Source of the DNA: Pseudomonas sp. MAG733B
Lineage (GTDB): Bacteria > Pseudomonadota > Gammaproteobacteria > Pseudomonadales > Pseudomonadaceae
Direction of reading: 5' to 3'
Assembly: GCF_036884845.1 (NCBI RefSeq)
Contig: NZ_CP145732.1
Coordinates: 6,480,501-6,544,500, forward strand
DNA: 64,000 nt
Shown here: piece by piece, positions 41,275 through 52,300 of the stretch
Position numbering within the stretch: the first letter of the stretch is position 1
Layout of the letters: the number at the start of each line of letters is the position of its first letter
Notes under the pieces: generated by a model
Seen by the model: the letters and a program-made list of their open reading frames with translations, nothing else
The model's database searches: none
Told to the model about the DNA's origin: nothing
Position numbers and translations under genes: made by a program

Positions 41275-41838
41275 ATGGATGCCCTGAAGGGTTTCAAGAC
41301 AGTCGCCGCTCTGGCGATCTTCATGGTTGTGCTGCAATTGCTCAATGCAGCGACCGGCTACAGTCTTGTTGCCTTCGGCCTGGTGCCGAGAACGATGCAC
41401 GGACTGATCGGCATCCTCACCTCGCCTTTCCTGCACGGCTCCTTCGCTCACTTGAGCGCCAACCTGATCGCCTTTCTGATACTGGGCACTCTGGTCATGG
41501 TCGAAGGCCGCAACCGCTTCTTCACCGTCAGCGCCATCATCATTTTGCTGGGCGGCTCGCTGGTCTGGCTGTTCGGTTTTTCCGGCTATCACATCGGTGC
41601 CAGCGGCTGGGTGTTCGGGTTGTGGGCGTACCTGCTGGCGCGCGCATGGTTCCAGAGGAGTTGGGGCAATCTGCTGACGGCCAGTGTTGTGACGTTGCTG
41701 TATGGCGGCCTGATCTTTGGCTTCCTGCCCCGCCAGGGCGTTTCTTTCGAAGGGCATATCTTTGGTGCGTTCGCCGGTTTTATTGCGGCCAAGGTACTTT
41801 CCCCCGCGTCGCGCACTCGGTTAAATGCCGCCCCATAA
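41275..41838 (+). CDS. Rhomboid-type intramembrane serine protease
   Basis: 187 residues from the ATG at 41275 (an upstream frame reading reaches into the REP). Six membrane segments are seen. The catalytic serine is in GASGWVFG, the partner histidine in FEGHIFGAFAGF, and the oxyanion Asn in HLSANLIAF. These positions match GlpG-type rhomboids. It cleaves proteins inside the membrane. This gene is not part of the E. coli yjf locus, so its place between pspA and yjfK suggests a membrane-stress partner. Confidence 0.88.
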   Translation: MDALKGFKTVAALAIFMVVLQLLNAATGYSLVAFGLVPRTMHGLIGILTSPFLHGSFAHLSANLIAFLILGTLVMVEGRNRFFTVSAIIILLGGSLVWLFGFSGYHIGASGWVFGLWAYLLARAWFQRSWGNLLTASVVTLLYGGLIFGFLPRQGVSFEGHIFGAFAGFIAAKVLSPASRTRLNAAP

Positions 41839-41889
41839 ACGCATTTGAATGTGTCTGCATCGCCTCTTCTCCCCTCAAGGAAGTCTTCA

Positions 41890-42570
41890 ATGGGATGGTT
41901 TAAACAGATGATGGGGCTCGAGGCTCCAAACTCGAACTCGAAGTGGATCGCCAATGACAACGCGCCACTCAATGAGTCGCCCGTCGGCCCGCTGGGCCTG
42001 GCATCAGGCAAAAGCGTGATGTTCGACTCGACCCTGACCTTGCTGCTCGACGGCAAAACCTCCGTGGCCGTGCCCGCCGCCCAGCAGATCTGGAGCGCCG
42101 GCACCATCGAGCTCGGGCAATCGGCCTGGCTGTCACGCTACTACATGAACAACGAAGATCACTGGCTGCAAGTGCACACCACCGGCGATATCGCCGGGCA
42201 GGTCGAGTCGGTGATCCTGTTCAACTACCTCGACTACGTGACCATCAGCAGTGAAGCGGAGCTGCGCCGACTGGCCGGCCCCGACAGCCTGATCGGCTTG
42301 CCGACCTACAGCCATAACGGTGTCGAATACACCCGTGAATGGGGAACCGAGTCTGGCCAGACCGAACTCGTGGCGCTGAGCGAGCAGTTGAGCAACCCGG
42401 ATCAGACCTACCGCATCGAGCACCACTCGATGCTGTACGCCCGCGACACCGGCCTGACCAACCGCCGGGAATTCCTGCTGTTCTCCGTCGAAGAAGACGC
42501 CGAAGGCAGCATCAGCTTGAGCACTTCGCTAGGCATCTCGCTGTACACCACCGACCTGACCATTTACTAA
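41890..42570 (+). CDS. yjfK: DUF2491 family protein (YjfK-like)
   Basis: 226 residues from the ATG at 41890. The N-terminus MGWFKQMMGLEAPNSNS is followed by a largely beta-type cytoplasmic sequence (VMFDSTLTLLLDGKTSVAVPAAQQIWSAGTI, EHHSMLYARDTG). No membrane segment or catalytic motif is visible. The family is found next to DUF350 and PspA in E. coli and many proteobacteria. Function unknown. Confidence 0.83.
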   Translation: MGWFKQMMGLEAPNSNSKWIANDNAPLNESPVGPLGLASGKSVMFDSTLTLLLDGKTSVAVPAAQQIWSAGTIELGQSAWLSRYYMNNEDHWLQVHTTGDIAGQVESVILFNYLDYVTISSEAELRRLAGPDSLIGLPTYSHNGVEYTREWGTESGQTELVALSEQLSNPDQTYRIEHHSMLYARDTGLTNRREFLLFSVEEDAEGSISLSTSLGISLYTTDLTIY

Positions 42571-42582
42571 ACAGGAACAATC

Positions 42583-43011
42583 ATGCTCGAAGCACTCTCC
42601 ATTTCCCTGAACCAAACCGCGGTCCTCGGGTTTGTTTCGTACATTGTCGGTGCGGCCGTGTTGTTCGCCCTGTTCCAGTTCATCTACACCCGAATCACGC
42701 CGCACAAGGAATTTGAACTGATCCGTTCGGGGAACGTTGCCGCCGCGATCGCCCTGGGCGGTGCCATCGTCGGTTTCGCCATTCCGGCGAGCAATGTCAT
42801 TGCCTACTCGATCAGCATCCTCGACTTCGTCGTCTGGGCAGTGATTGCTGCGTTCGTCCAGTTGCTGGCATTCCTGATGACCAGCCTGGTGCTCAAAGGC
42901 GCGTCCGAACGCATCCAGAAAGGTGAAATCGCTGCAGGCATCTACGTCGCGGCAGTGGCCATCAGCGTCGGCATGTTGAACGCCGCGTGCATGACCCCTT
43001 CCCAGAACTGA
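42583..43011 (+). CDS. yjfL: DUF350 integral membrane protein (YjfL-like)
   Basis: 142 residues forming two repeated halves with about four membrane helices (VLGFVSYIVGAAVLFALFQF, AAIALGGAIVGFAIPASNVIAYSI, VWAVIAAFVQLLAFLMTSLVL, AGIYVAAVAISVGMLNAA). DUF350 proteins are small membrane proteins of unknown function, often beside PspA-like or glutathionylspermidine-synthase-like genes. Only 12 bp separate it from yjfK. Confidence 0.88.
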   Translation: MLEALSISLNQTAVLGFVSYIVGAAVLFALFQFIYTRITPHKEFELIRSGNVAAAIALGGAIVGFAIPASNVIAYSISILDFVVWAVIAAFVQLLAFLMTSLVLKGASERIQKGEIAAGIYVAAVAISVGMLNAACMTPSQN

Positions 43012-43027
43012 TCGCGCGGAGACCCGG

Positions 43028-43738
43028 ATGAAACGAAGCAAATACGTTCAGCTCTCGCTGGCCGCGTCGGTCGCCATGGCGATATCAGGCTGCGGGCCAA
43101 CGGAAAAAACCTATTCGGTACAGAAGAAATACAACTTCCAGTCCGTTCAGCAATGCGCCGACGAAAAACTGCCGGTAGACGTCTGCTCCGACGCCTACAT
43201 GACCGCCCTCGCCGAGCATCGTCGCCTTGCGCCGGTGTACGACAACCAGGCCGATTGCGACGCCGACTTCGTCGCCGACTGGTGCCAACAGGACTCCGCC
43301 GGCAAGTTCATCCCAAGGCTGGGCGGTTTCGAACTGACGGCCGATGGCCAGGTGACGCAATCCCAGGTGGACGCTGCCAAAGCGCAATTGCCTGCCGAAC
43401 AAGCGAACAGTGGCGGCTCAGGCTTCTCCACCGGCAGCCTGCTGACCGGCCTGTTGATCGGCAACATGTTGAGCAACAACCGCAACAGCTACTACTCCGA
43501 ACCGGTGTACCGCTATCGCGATGATCGCGGCAACTATGCCTCTTCGACGCTCGGCCAGCGGATTTCCAAGGGCACGACGTTTACCCGGTCCGACCAGGCG
43601 AAGTACGGACGCGGCTACAGCACCGCAAGCACCCGCTCGGCCAGCAAGCCGATCTCAGTGGCCTCCTCCACCTCCCGCGGCGGTTTCGGCAGCAAGGCCA
43701 GTGCGCGCAGTGGCTGGGGCGGCGGATCGAGCAGTTAA
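43028..43738 (+). CDS. yjfM: DUF1190 family lipoprotein (YjfM-like)
   Basis: 236 residues. The signal ends with the lipobox ISGC (C22 lipidated). Further paired cysteines occur in the mature part (CADEKLPVDVC, and CDADFVADWC). The C-terminal half is low-complexity, rich in Ser, Tyr and Gly, with a short hydrophobic glycine/leucine stretch (SLLTGLLIGNML). Family of unknown function, often next to the ATP-grasp gene that follows 11 bp later. Confidence 0.83.
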   Translation: MKRSKYVQLSLAASVAMAISGCGPTEKTYSVQKKYNFQSVQQCADEKLPVDVCSDAYMTALAEHRRLAPVYDNQADCDADFVADWCQQDSAGKFIPRLGGFELTADGQVTQSQVDAAKAQLPAEQANSGGSGFSTGSLLTGLLIGNMLSNNRNSYYSEPVYRYRDDRGNYASSTLGQRISKGTTFTRSDQAKYGRGYSTASTRSASKPISVASSTSRGGFGSKASARSGWGGGSSS

Positions 43739-43749
43739 GGAGCCGGGCC

Positions 43750-44907
43750 ATGAAGAAGATCCACTGCGCAGAACGGCATGACTGGAAACAGACTGCCGAA
43801 AGCCTCGGCTTTCTGTTTCACACCATTGACGATGAACCCTATTGGGACGAGAGCGCGTATTACCAGTTCACGCTCAAGCAGATCGAAAACGATCTGGAAG
43901 ACCCGACCACCGAGATCCATGAGATGTGCATGGACCTGGTGGCCCGCGTGGTTCAGAGCGAAGAATTGCTGGAACGCCTGAGCATTCCTGCGCCGTTCTA
44001 CGACCTGATTCGTACGTCTTGGCTCGAAGGCCACCCACATCTGTACGGGCGCTTGGATTTTTCCTACAACGGTAACGGACCCGCCAAGTTGCTGGAGCTG
44101 AACTACGACACGCCCACCAGCCTGTACGAGGCGGCGGCGTTTCAGTGGGGCTGGCTGGAGCAATGCATCGAGCGCGGTTTGCTGCCCAAGCATGCCGATC
44201 AGTTCAACAGCATCGACACCAAACTGCATCAGGCTTTCGCCCAACTGCAGCTCAAACAGCCCTTTTACTTCGCCTCGATGAAAGACTCGATGGAGGACAA
44301 AGGCACCACCGATTACCTGCGCCTGGTCGCAGAAAAAGTCGGTATCGAATCACGGCATATCGACATCGAAGACATCGGACTCACCAGCGACGGACGCTTC
44401 GTCGACCTCGAAGATCGATGGATTCCTCACCTGTTCAAGCTGCATGCCTGGGAGTTCATCTTTCATGAACCCTTTGGCGCGGCGATCGCCCAGAGTGACA
44501 CGCAGTTTTTCGAGCCGGCATGGAAATCGATCATCTCCAACAAAGGCATCCTGCCGTTGCTGTGGGAGTTCAACAAAGGCCATCCGAACCTGCTCGCCGC
44601 CCATCTCGATACCGACCCGGGCAAAGCGGTGCCCAAGGGTTGGGTGCGCAAGCCGTTCTTCTCGCGGGAAGGCGCCAACATCGAACTGCAAACCGCTGAC
44701 GGCCTGATCGTCAAACAGGATGGGCCCTACACGGATGCACCCTTCATCCTGCAGGAGTTCGCCCCGCTTCCGAAGTTCGGCGACAGCTATACACTGATCG
44801 GCTCCTGGGTGATCGCCGATCAGGCGGCGGGTATTGGTGTGCGGGAAGACAACAGCCTGATCACCAAGGATTCGAGCCGGTTCTTGCCGCACCTGATTCT
44901 CGACTGA
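43750..44907 (+). CDS. yjfC: Glutathionylspermidine synthase-like ATP-grasp protein (YjfC-like)
   Basis: 385 residues with the preATP-grasp fold of the C-terminal synthetase domain of GspS: DEPYWDESAYYQFT, LLELNYDTPTSLYEAA (a conserved substrate-site segment), FEPAWKSIISNKGILPLLWEF, KPFFSREGANIEL and FILQEFAPLPKFG. No amidase domain is attached. Members outside GspS may ligate amines or amino acids to peptides or lipids; the substrate here is unknown. It closes the operon and is followed by a terminator. Confidence 0.88.
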   Translation: MKKIHCAERHDWKQTAESLGFLFHTIDDEPYWDESAYYQFTLKQIENDLEDPTTEIHEMCMDLVARVVQSEELLERLSIPAPFYDLIRTSWLEGHPHLYGRLDFSYNGNGPAKLLELNYDTPTSLYEAAAFQWGWLEQCIERGLLPKHADQFNSIDTKLHQAFAQLQLKQPFYFASMKDSMEDKGTTDYLRLVAEKVGIESRHIDIEDIGLTSDGRFVDLEDRWIPHLFKLHAWEFIFHEPFGAAIAQSDTQFFEPAWKSIISNKGILPLLWEFNKGHPNLLAAHLDTDPGKAVPKGWVRKPFFSREGANIELQTADGLIVKQDGPYTDAPFILQEFAPLPKFGDSYTLIGSWVIADQAAGIGVREDNSLITKDSSRFLPHLILD

Positions 44908-44920
44908 ATCCATCGCCATG

Positions 44921-44957
44921 AAAAAGCCCAGCGCCTCTAAAGCCCTGGGCTTTTTTT
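44921..44957 (+). terminator. Rho-independent terminator of the yjf operon
   Basis: AAAAAGCCCAG...CTGGGCTTTTTTT: a six-pair GC stem (plus A/T) and seven Ts, 13 bases after the yjfC stop. Confidence 0.85.
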
Positions 44958-45097
44958 GTTCCCACGTTTGGACGATCTGCACCGAACGCAATACCGCCAG
45001 AACCCAAATGAATCAGGCCAGCGCCAACAATAGCGTCACTCCCAAGATGAACCGCGGGGGCTTAACTCTTTAGCCAAACTCACTGGAAGCCTGAACA

Positions 45098-45598
45098 ATG
45101 AACACTTCGAATATCAGCACTGTCAGCGCGTCGAACACCTCATCGCTCGGCGTTAAAACCACAGCGATTGGGACCTACGGCATCTATTTCGCCCTCGCCG
45201 TCATCTACTTCTGGTTCGGTGGAATGAAATTCACCCACTACGAAGCAGAAGGTCTGGTTCCACTGGTGAGCAACAGCCCATTGCTGGGTTGGGTGTATCA
45301 GATCTTCAGCGTCGATCTGTTCTCCAGCCTGCTGGGGGTGCTTGAGGCCTCGATTGGCGTGTTGATCGCCGGCCGCCTGCTGTCGCCGAAACTTTCACTG
45401 ATTGGGGGCGCTTTGTCCGCCGGGCTGTTCGTCACGACATTGAGCTTCATGTTCTCGACGCCTGGCGTGATCGAACCCGGCCTCGGCTTCCCGGCCATCT
45501 CGGTTGCACCGGGCCAGTTCCTCCTCAAGGACCTTGGATTGCTTGCCGCCTCCCTCTTCGTGGCGGGTCATTCCCTGACCAAGCTGGAAACGCCTTGA
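45098..45598 (+). CDS. DUF417 family membrane protein (RclC-like)
   Basis: 166 residues with four membrane helices (TYGIYFALAVIYFWFGGMKF, SPLLGWVYQIFSV, LSLIGGALSAGLFVTTLSFM, LLKDLGLLAASLFVAG). DUF417 includes RclC of E. coli, part of the reactive-chlorine resistance regulon. The convergent AraC neighbour resembles RclR. The N-terminal 25 residues are serine- and threonine-rich. Upstream 44958-45097 has no other gene. Confidence 0.82.
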   Translation: MNTSNISTVSASNTSSLGVKTTAIGTYGIYFALAVIYFWFGGMKFTHYEAEGLVPLVSNSPLLGWVYQIFSVDLFSSLLGVLEASIGVLIAGRLLSPKLSLIGGALSAGLFVTTLSFMFSTPGVIEPGLGFPAISVAPGQFLLKDLGLLAASLFVAGHSLTKLETP

Positions 45599-45616
45599 GC
45601 TGAAAACGTCACAATG

Positions 45617-45655
45617 AAAAAGGCCTGAAACAGTTCGATGTTTCAGGCCTTTTTT
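45617..45655. terminator. Bidirectional terminator (DUF417 / AraC)
   Basis: AAAAAGGCCTGAAACA...TGTTTCAGGCCTTTTTT: a 13-pair stem with A and T tracts on both sides between convergent genes. Confidence 0.88.
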
Positions 45656-45664
45656 CATTTCTGC

Positions 45665-46516
45665 CTACAACGATTGACCGCGCTCCGCGCCCTCACCGCT
45701 CAGGGATTTCATCCAGTCCCGAGGGCTACAACCGGTCTTGCGCCGGAACGCCCGGGCAAGCGCCGAAGGACTTTCATAACCGACCTCATCGGCGATCAGC
45801 GTAATCGGGCGCCCTTCACGCAAGCGCTTCTGCGCCAGGCTGATCCGCCAACTCAGCAGGTAGTCAGCAGGCGTCTGCCCTAGCACCGAGCGAAAATGCA
45901 CCGCATACGCGGCGCGGGACATGTTCGACTCATTCGCCAACTCCGCAACCGACCACGCCCGTTGTGGCGCCTCGTGCATCTGAATCAACGAACGGGACAG
46001 CCGCAAATCCGCCAACCCGGCCATCATTCCAGTGCTCAACTGATGGTGATCAAGCAGGTGCCGGAACAGCAGGATGATCAACAGCTCGAACAAACGATCA
46101 AGCACCGCCTCCCTGCCGCAATGCACGTCTGCCGCTTCCTTGAACAACCATCTCAGCGTATCCGCCAGCAGCGGCAACTCATCCAGGGACAACACCAGAA
46201 GATCAGGCAATGAAGCAGAAATGGGGTTGCTGGCGCCGCCGTCGAACGCCAGCGACGCACACAACAGCTGGGCGCCCTCGGGTTCACCGCCGATCAATTG
46301 ATGTCGACTGGGACGCGGCAGGAAAATCAGGCTGGGGCGGTCAATCAGCGTGTCGCTGCCGCCAGGCACTTTCAGCGTAACGGTGCCCGCCTGCAACAGA
46401 TGGATATGACCGCGCAGGTCAGCGCCATCATAAGCCGCCATTCCGCAGAGCTTGCCACTGTAGAACAGGCTCGCGCGAACGCCGAACTGGGACAGCAACG
46501 TAGACAGGCGATCCAT
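45665..46516 (-). CDS. AraC family regulator, RclR-like
   Basis: 283 residues. The N-terminal cupin-like sensing domain contains C24 (SGKLCGMAAY) and C86 (AQLLCASLAF). E. coli RclR senses hypochlorite with C21 and C89 at similar positions. The C-terminal AraC domain reads WSVAELANESNMSRAAYAVHF and ITLIADEVGYESPSALARAF. It is convergent with the RclC-like DUF417 gene. I infer a reactive-chlorine or redox sensor. Alternative: a general AraC regulator of the adjacent operon. Confidence 0.82.
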   Translation of the reverse strand: MDRLSTLLSQFGVRASLFYSGKLCGMAAYDGADLRGHIHLLQAGTVTLKVPGGSDTLIDRPSLIFLPRPSRHQLIGGEPEGAQLLCASLAFDGGASNPISASLPDLLVLSLDELPLLADTLRWLFKEAADVHCGREAVLDRLFELLIILLFRHLLDHHQLSTGMMAGLADLRLSRSLIQMHEAPQRAWSVAELANESNMSRAAYAVHFRSVLGQTPADYLLSWRISLAQKRLREGRPITLIADEVGYESPSALARAFRRKTGCSPRDWMKSLSGEGAERGQSL

Positions 46517-46605
46517 GGCGCAACCCGGTGTCAGTTTTAGACGAATTGCATCATATCACTGAGAATTCCGGCCCTTATTGCATTGGCCTTGAGAACACGC
46601 AGGCA

Positions 46606-46645
46606 ACAAAAAACCCGGCATCCTCTAGGGAGTGCCGGGCTTTGC
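46606..46645 (-). terminator. Rho-independent terminator of ssb
   Basis: On the minus strand GCCCGGCA...TGCCGGGTTTTTT follows the ssb stop: eight-pair GC stem with a six-T tract. It also separates ssb from the AraC promoter. Confidence 0.85.
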
Positions 46646-46663
46646 TTGGCTCGAAGCTAATTC

Positions 46664-47188
46664 CTAAAAGGGAATATCGTCATCAAAGCTGTCGAAGTCC
46701 GGAGCCGGCTGTGGTGCGGCCTGCTGTGGAGCCGGGGCCGAACGCTGTTGCGGTGCCGACTGCTGAGGACGAGGAGCCTGTTGGCGCGGAGCGGATTGCT
46801 GGTAGTTGTTACCACCACCGCCCTGGCCTTGCTGGTCGCCCTGTGGACGGCCGCCCAGCAATTGCATGGTGCCTTGCATGTCGACCACGATTTCGGTGGT
46901 GTAACGCTTGATGCCGTCTTTTTCCCACTCGCGGGTCTGCAGTTTGCCTTCGATGTAGACCTGCGAACCTTTACGCAGGTACTCGCCAGCGATTTCTGCA
47001 ACTTTGCCGAACATCGACACACGGTGCCATTCGGTCTTTTCGACTTTCTGACCGGTTTGCTTGTCGGTCCACTGCTCGCTGGTCGCCAGACTCAGGTTGG
47101 TCACGGCGTTGCCGTTCGGCAGGTAGCGAACTTCAGGATCCTGGCCGCAAGTGCCGACCAATATGACTTTGTTAACCCCACGGGCCAT
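46664..47188 (-). CDS. ssb: Single-stranded DNA-binding protein
   Basis: 174 residues. The OB fold begins [29 protein letters not shown]; the interaction surface [25 protein letters not shown] follows. The glutamine-, proline- and glycine-rich linker leads to the acidic tail ending DDDIPF that recruits repair and replication proteins. Length is normal for Pseudomonas. It lies 9 bp after the MFS gene, so the two could share a transcript, and is next to uvrA across divergence. Confidence 0.96.
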   Translation of the reverse strand: MARGVNKVILVGTCGQDPEVRYLPNGNAVTNLSLATSEQWTDKQTGQKVEKTEWHRVSMFGKVAEIAGEYLRKGSQVYIEGKLQTREWEKDGIKRYTTEIVVDMQGTMQLLGGRPQGDQQGQGGGGNNYQQSAPRQQAPRPQQSAPQQRSAPAPQQAAPQPAPDFDSFDDDIPF

Positions 47189-47197
47189 TACGTTCTC

Positions 47198-48595
47198 CTA
47201 GGCTACGCACGCTGCCCCGGCCGGGTTGTTCACCAGGCTTTCAAGGGTGGTGCGATCCAATAGTTCGGTGTCCAATTTGATGTAAATGGCCGCCTCATCA
47301 GCGACTATCACTGCATCTGTTACCCCTACGACGGCCTTCAGGCGCTCGACCAGACCCGCTTCGCGGATCGCCTCGGGCGACAACGGCAAGCGCAGACTTG
47401 TCACGTAGGGAGGTTCACGCATGGTAACAGCAAAGACCAGCCAAAGTGCAGCCAGCCCGGCGCAACCGAGGAACACAACCGACAAACCGCCATGCTGGAA
47501 CAACCAGCCGCCGAGGATACCGCCCAGTGCAGATCCGAGGAACTGACTGGTGGAATAAACCCCCATTGCCGTGCCTTTGCCGCCCGCCGGTGAAACCTTG
47601 CTGATCAGCGACGGCAGCGAAGCTTCCAGCAGATTGAACGCAGTAAAAAACACCACGGTACCGATCACCAGAGCCCGCAAGCTATCGCCGAACTGCCAGA
47701 AGAATAGCTCAGTGAGCATCAGCGTCACGACGGCGCCGAGCAAAACTCGTTTCATTTTGCGTCGCTTCTCGCCATAGATAATGAACGGGATCATGGCGAA
47801 GAAAGAAATCAGCAGCGCGGTCAGGTAGACCCACCAGTGCTGCTCCTTGGGCAGCCCGGCTTTCTCGACCAGGGCCAGCGGCAAGGCAACGAAGCTCGAC
47901 ATCAGCATCGCGTGCAAGACAAAAATGCCCAGGTCCAGGCGCAGCAGGTCCGGATGCTTGAGCGTCGGGATCAACGCCTGGCGCGCGACGCCGGACTCGC
48001 GGTGCTGCAACGGACCGGTGGAGCGCGGCACCATGAACATCACGATCAAGATGCCGAACAGCGCCATGCCGCCAGTGGCGAGGAACAATCCGGACAGGCC
48101 GAAAGCGCGGGTCAGCAACGGCCCGACAACCATCGCGACGGCGAACGACAGCCCGATGGTCATGCCGATCATGGCCATGGCTTTGGTTCGATGCTGCTCG
48201 CGGGTCAGGTCTGACAGCAACGCCATGACCGCTGCGGAAATCGCCCCGGCGCCCTGCAGGATGCGACCGGCGATCACGCCCCAGATCGAATCGGCGTTGG
48301 CCGCCAGTACGCTGCCGAGGGCGAAGACGATCAGCCCAAGATAAATCACCGGGCGGCGGCCGATGCGGTCGGAAATGAAACCGAAAGGAATCTGGAAAAT
48401 CGCCTGGGTCAGGCCGTAAGCGCCAATGGCCAGCCCGATCAGGGCCGGGGTCGCTCCTGCCAGGTCCATGCCGTAGGTCGCCAGTACCGGCAACACCATG
48501 AACATGCCAAGCATACGGAAGGCGAACACCAGGGCCAGACCGCTCGCCGCGCGGGTCTCGCTGCCACTCATGCGTTCGCTGTGGGGATCGTGCAT
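47198..48595 (-). CDS. MFS transporter with C-terminal YAM-like domain (YajR-like)
   Basis: 465 residues. Twelve membrane segments with DHA1 motifs (FISDRIGRRPVIYLG, IGRRPV in loop 2). After the last helix (about 395) there is an 70-residue cytoplasmic extension (EAIREAGLVERLKAVVGVTDAVIVADEAAIYIKLDTE) that fits the ferredoxin-like YAM domain of E. coli YajR. The substrate is unknown. Divergent from uvrA and followed by ssb, the PAO1-like order. Confidence 0.87.
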   Translation of the reverse strand: MHDPHSERMSGSETRAASGLALVFAFRMLGMFMVLPVLATYGMDLAGATPALIGLAIGAYGLTQAIFQIPFGFISDRIGRRPVIYLGLIVFALGSVLAANADSIWGVIAGRILQGAGAISAAVMALLSDLTREQHRTKAMAMIGMTIGLSFAVAMVVGPLLTRAFGLSGLFLATGGMALFGILIVMFMVPRSTGPLQHRESGVARQALIPTLKHPDLLRLDLGIFVLHAMLMSSFVALPLALVEKAGLPKEQHWWVYLTALLISFFAMIPFIIYGEKRRKMKRVLLGAVVTLMLTELFFWQFGDSLRALVIGTVVFFTAFNLLEASLPSLISKVSPAGGKGTAMGVYSTSQFLGSALGGILGGWLFQHGGLSVVFLGCAGLAALWLVFAVTMREPPYVTSLRLPLSPEAIREAGLVERLKAVVGVTDAVIVADEAAIYIKLDTELLDRTTLESLVNNPAGAACVA

Positions 48596-48786
48596 GGAAA
48601 AACCTCATGTGAACCGGCGGCGATTCTACCAGTCCCATCGATTGGCGGGGTATATCGCGACGCTTTGCCGCGTGTAGATGACAGACCTTTCATGTAAGGC
48701 TGCAAAGACATCATTCGATAGTGTGCATCCATCCAGTATTTGGCCGTATACTCCTACGTTTTCGACGCCCGCCAAGCGAGGCCACT

Positions 48787-51621
<2,835 letters not shown>

Positions 51622-51633
51622 CAAGGCTCCATG

Positions 51634-51674
51634 AAAAAGCCCCTGTCACTTCATCAGTGACAGGGGCTTTTTTG
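51634..51674. terminator. Bidirectional terminator (uvrA / ferritin)
   Basis: AAAAAGCCCCTGTCACT...AGTGACAGGGGCTTTTTT, a 12-pair GC-rich stem with flanking A and T tracts, between convergent uvrA and the ferritin gene. Confidence 0.9.
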
Positions 51675-51686
51675 TATCAGTTGCAA

Positions 51687-52151
51687 TCAGGCGTGGGATT
51701 GCAGGTAGTTCTCGAGACCGATCAGCTTGATCAGACCCAACTGCTTCTCGAGCCAGTAGGTGTGATCTTCTTCAGTGTCATGCAATTGAACCCGCAGCAT
51801 TTCACGGCTGACATAGTCCTTGTGCTGCTCGCAGAGCTTGATGCCCTTGCACAGCGCAGCCCGCACCTTGTACTCCAGCCGCAAATCCGCTTCGAGCATC
51901 TCGGTGACCGTGGTGCCAACATCGAGATCGTCCGGACGCATGCGCGGCGTGCCTTCGAGCATCAGAATCCGGCGCATCAGGGCATCAGCGTGCCCTGCTT
52001 CTTCTTCCATCTCGTGGTTGATTCGTTCGTAGAGCTTGGTGAAACCCCAGTCCTCATACATCCGCGAATGGACGAAATATTGATCACGCGCGGCCAGTTC
52101 GCCGGTCAGCAACGTGTTGAGGTAATCGATAACGTCTGGGTGGCCTTGCAT
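51687..52151 (-). CDS. ftnA: Bacterial ferritin of the Bfr family without heme ligand (FtnA-like)
   Basis: 154 residues from the ATG at 52151. The four-helix ferritin has the di-iron ligands E18, E51, H54, E93, E127 and H130 (EEEAGHAD and [10 protein letters not shown]). In true bacterioferritin, Met52 ligates heme; here residue 52 is Ala (EEEAGH), so heme is probably absent. The P. aeruginosa orthologue next to katA was reclassified as FtnA for this reason. Stores iron as ferric mineral in the cytoplasm. It lies 149 bp after the katA stop on the same strand. Confidence 0.9.
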   Translation of the reverse strand: MQGHPDVIDYLNTLLTGELAARDQYFVHSRMYEDWGFTKLYERINHEMEEEAGHADALMRRILMLEGTPRMRPDDLDVGTTVTEMLEADLRLEYKVRAALCKGIKLCEQHKDYVSREMLRVQLHDTEEDHTYWLEKQLGLIKLIGLENYLQSHA

Positions 52152-52263
52152 CGCCCTACATCTCCCTGCCTGAAAGTCTGTAGTTTGAACCAACACGGCC
52201 ATAACGTCACTCGCCAGACGCAATAAAAGCGAAGATATTCTGAGAAAAGCAGCCGAAATAACG

Positions 52264-52290
52264 CAAAAACCGCCCAAATAAGGGCGGTTC
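52264..52290 (-). terminator. Rho-independent terminator of katA
   Basis: On the minus strand ACCGCCC TTATTT GGGCGGT followed by TTTTTG: seven-pair GC stem just after the katA stop codon. Confidence 0.82.
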
Positions 52291-52300
52291 TGCTTCTCAT

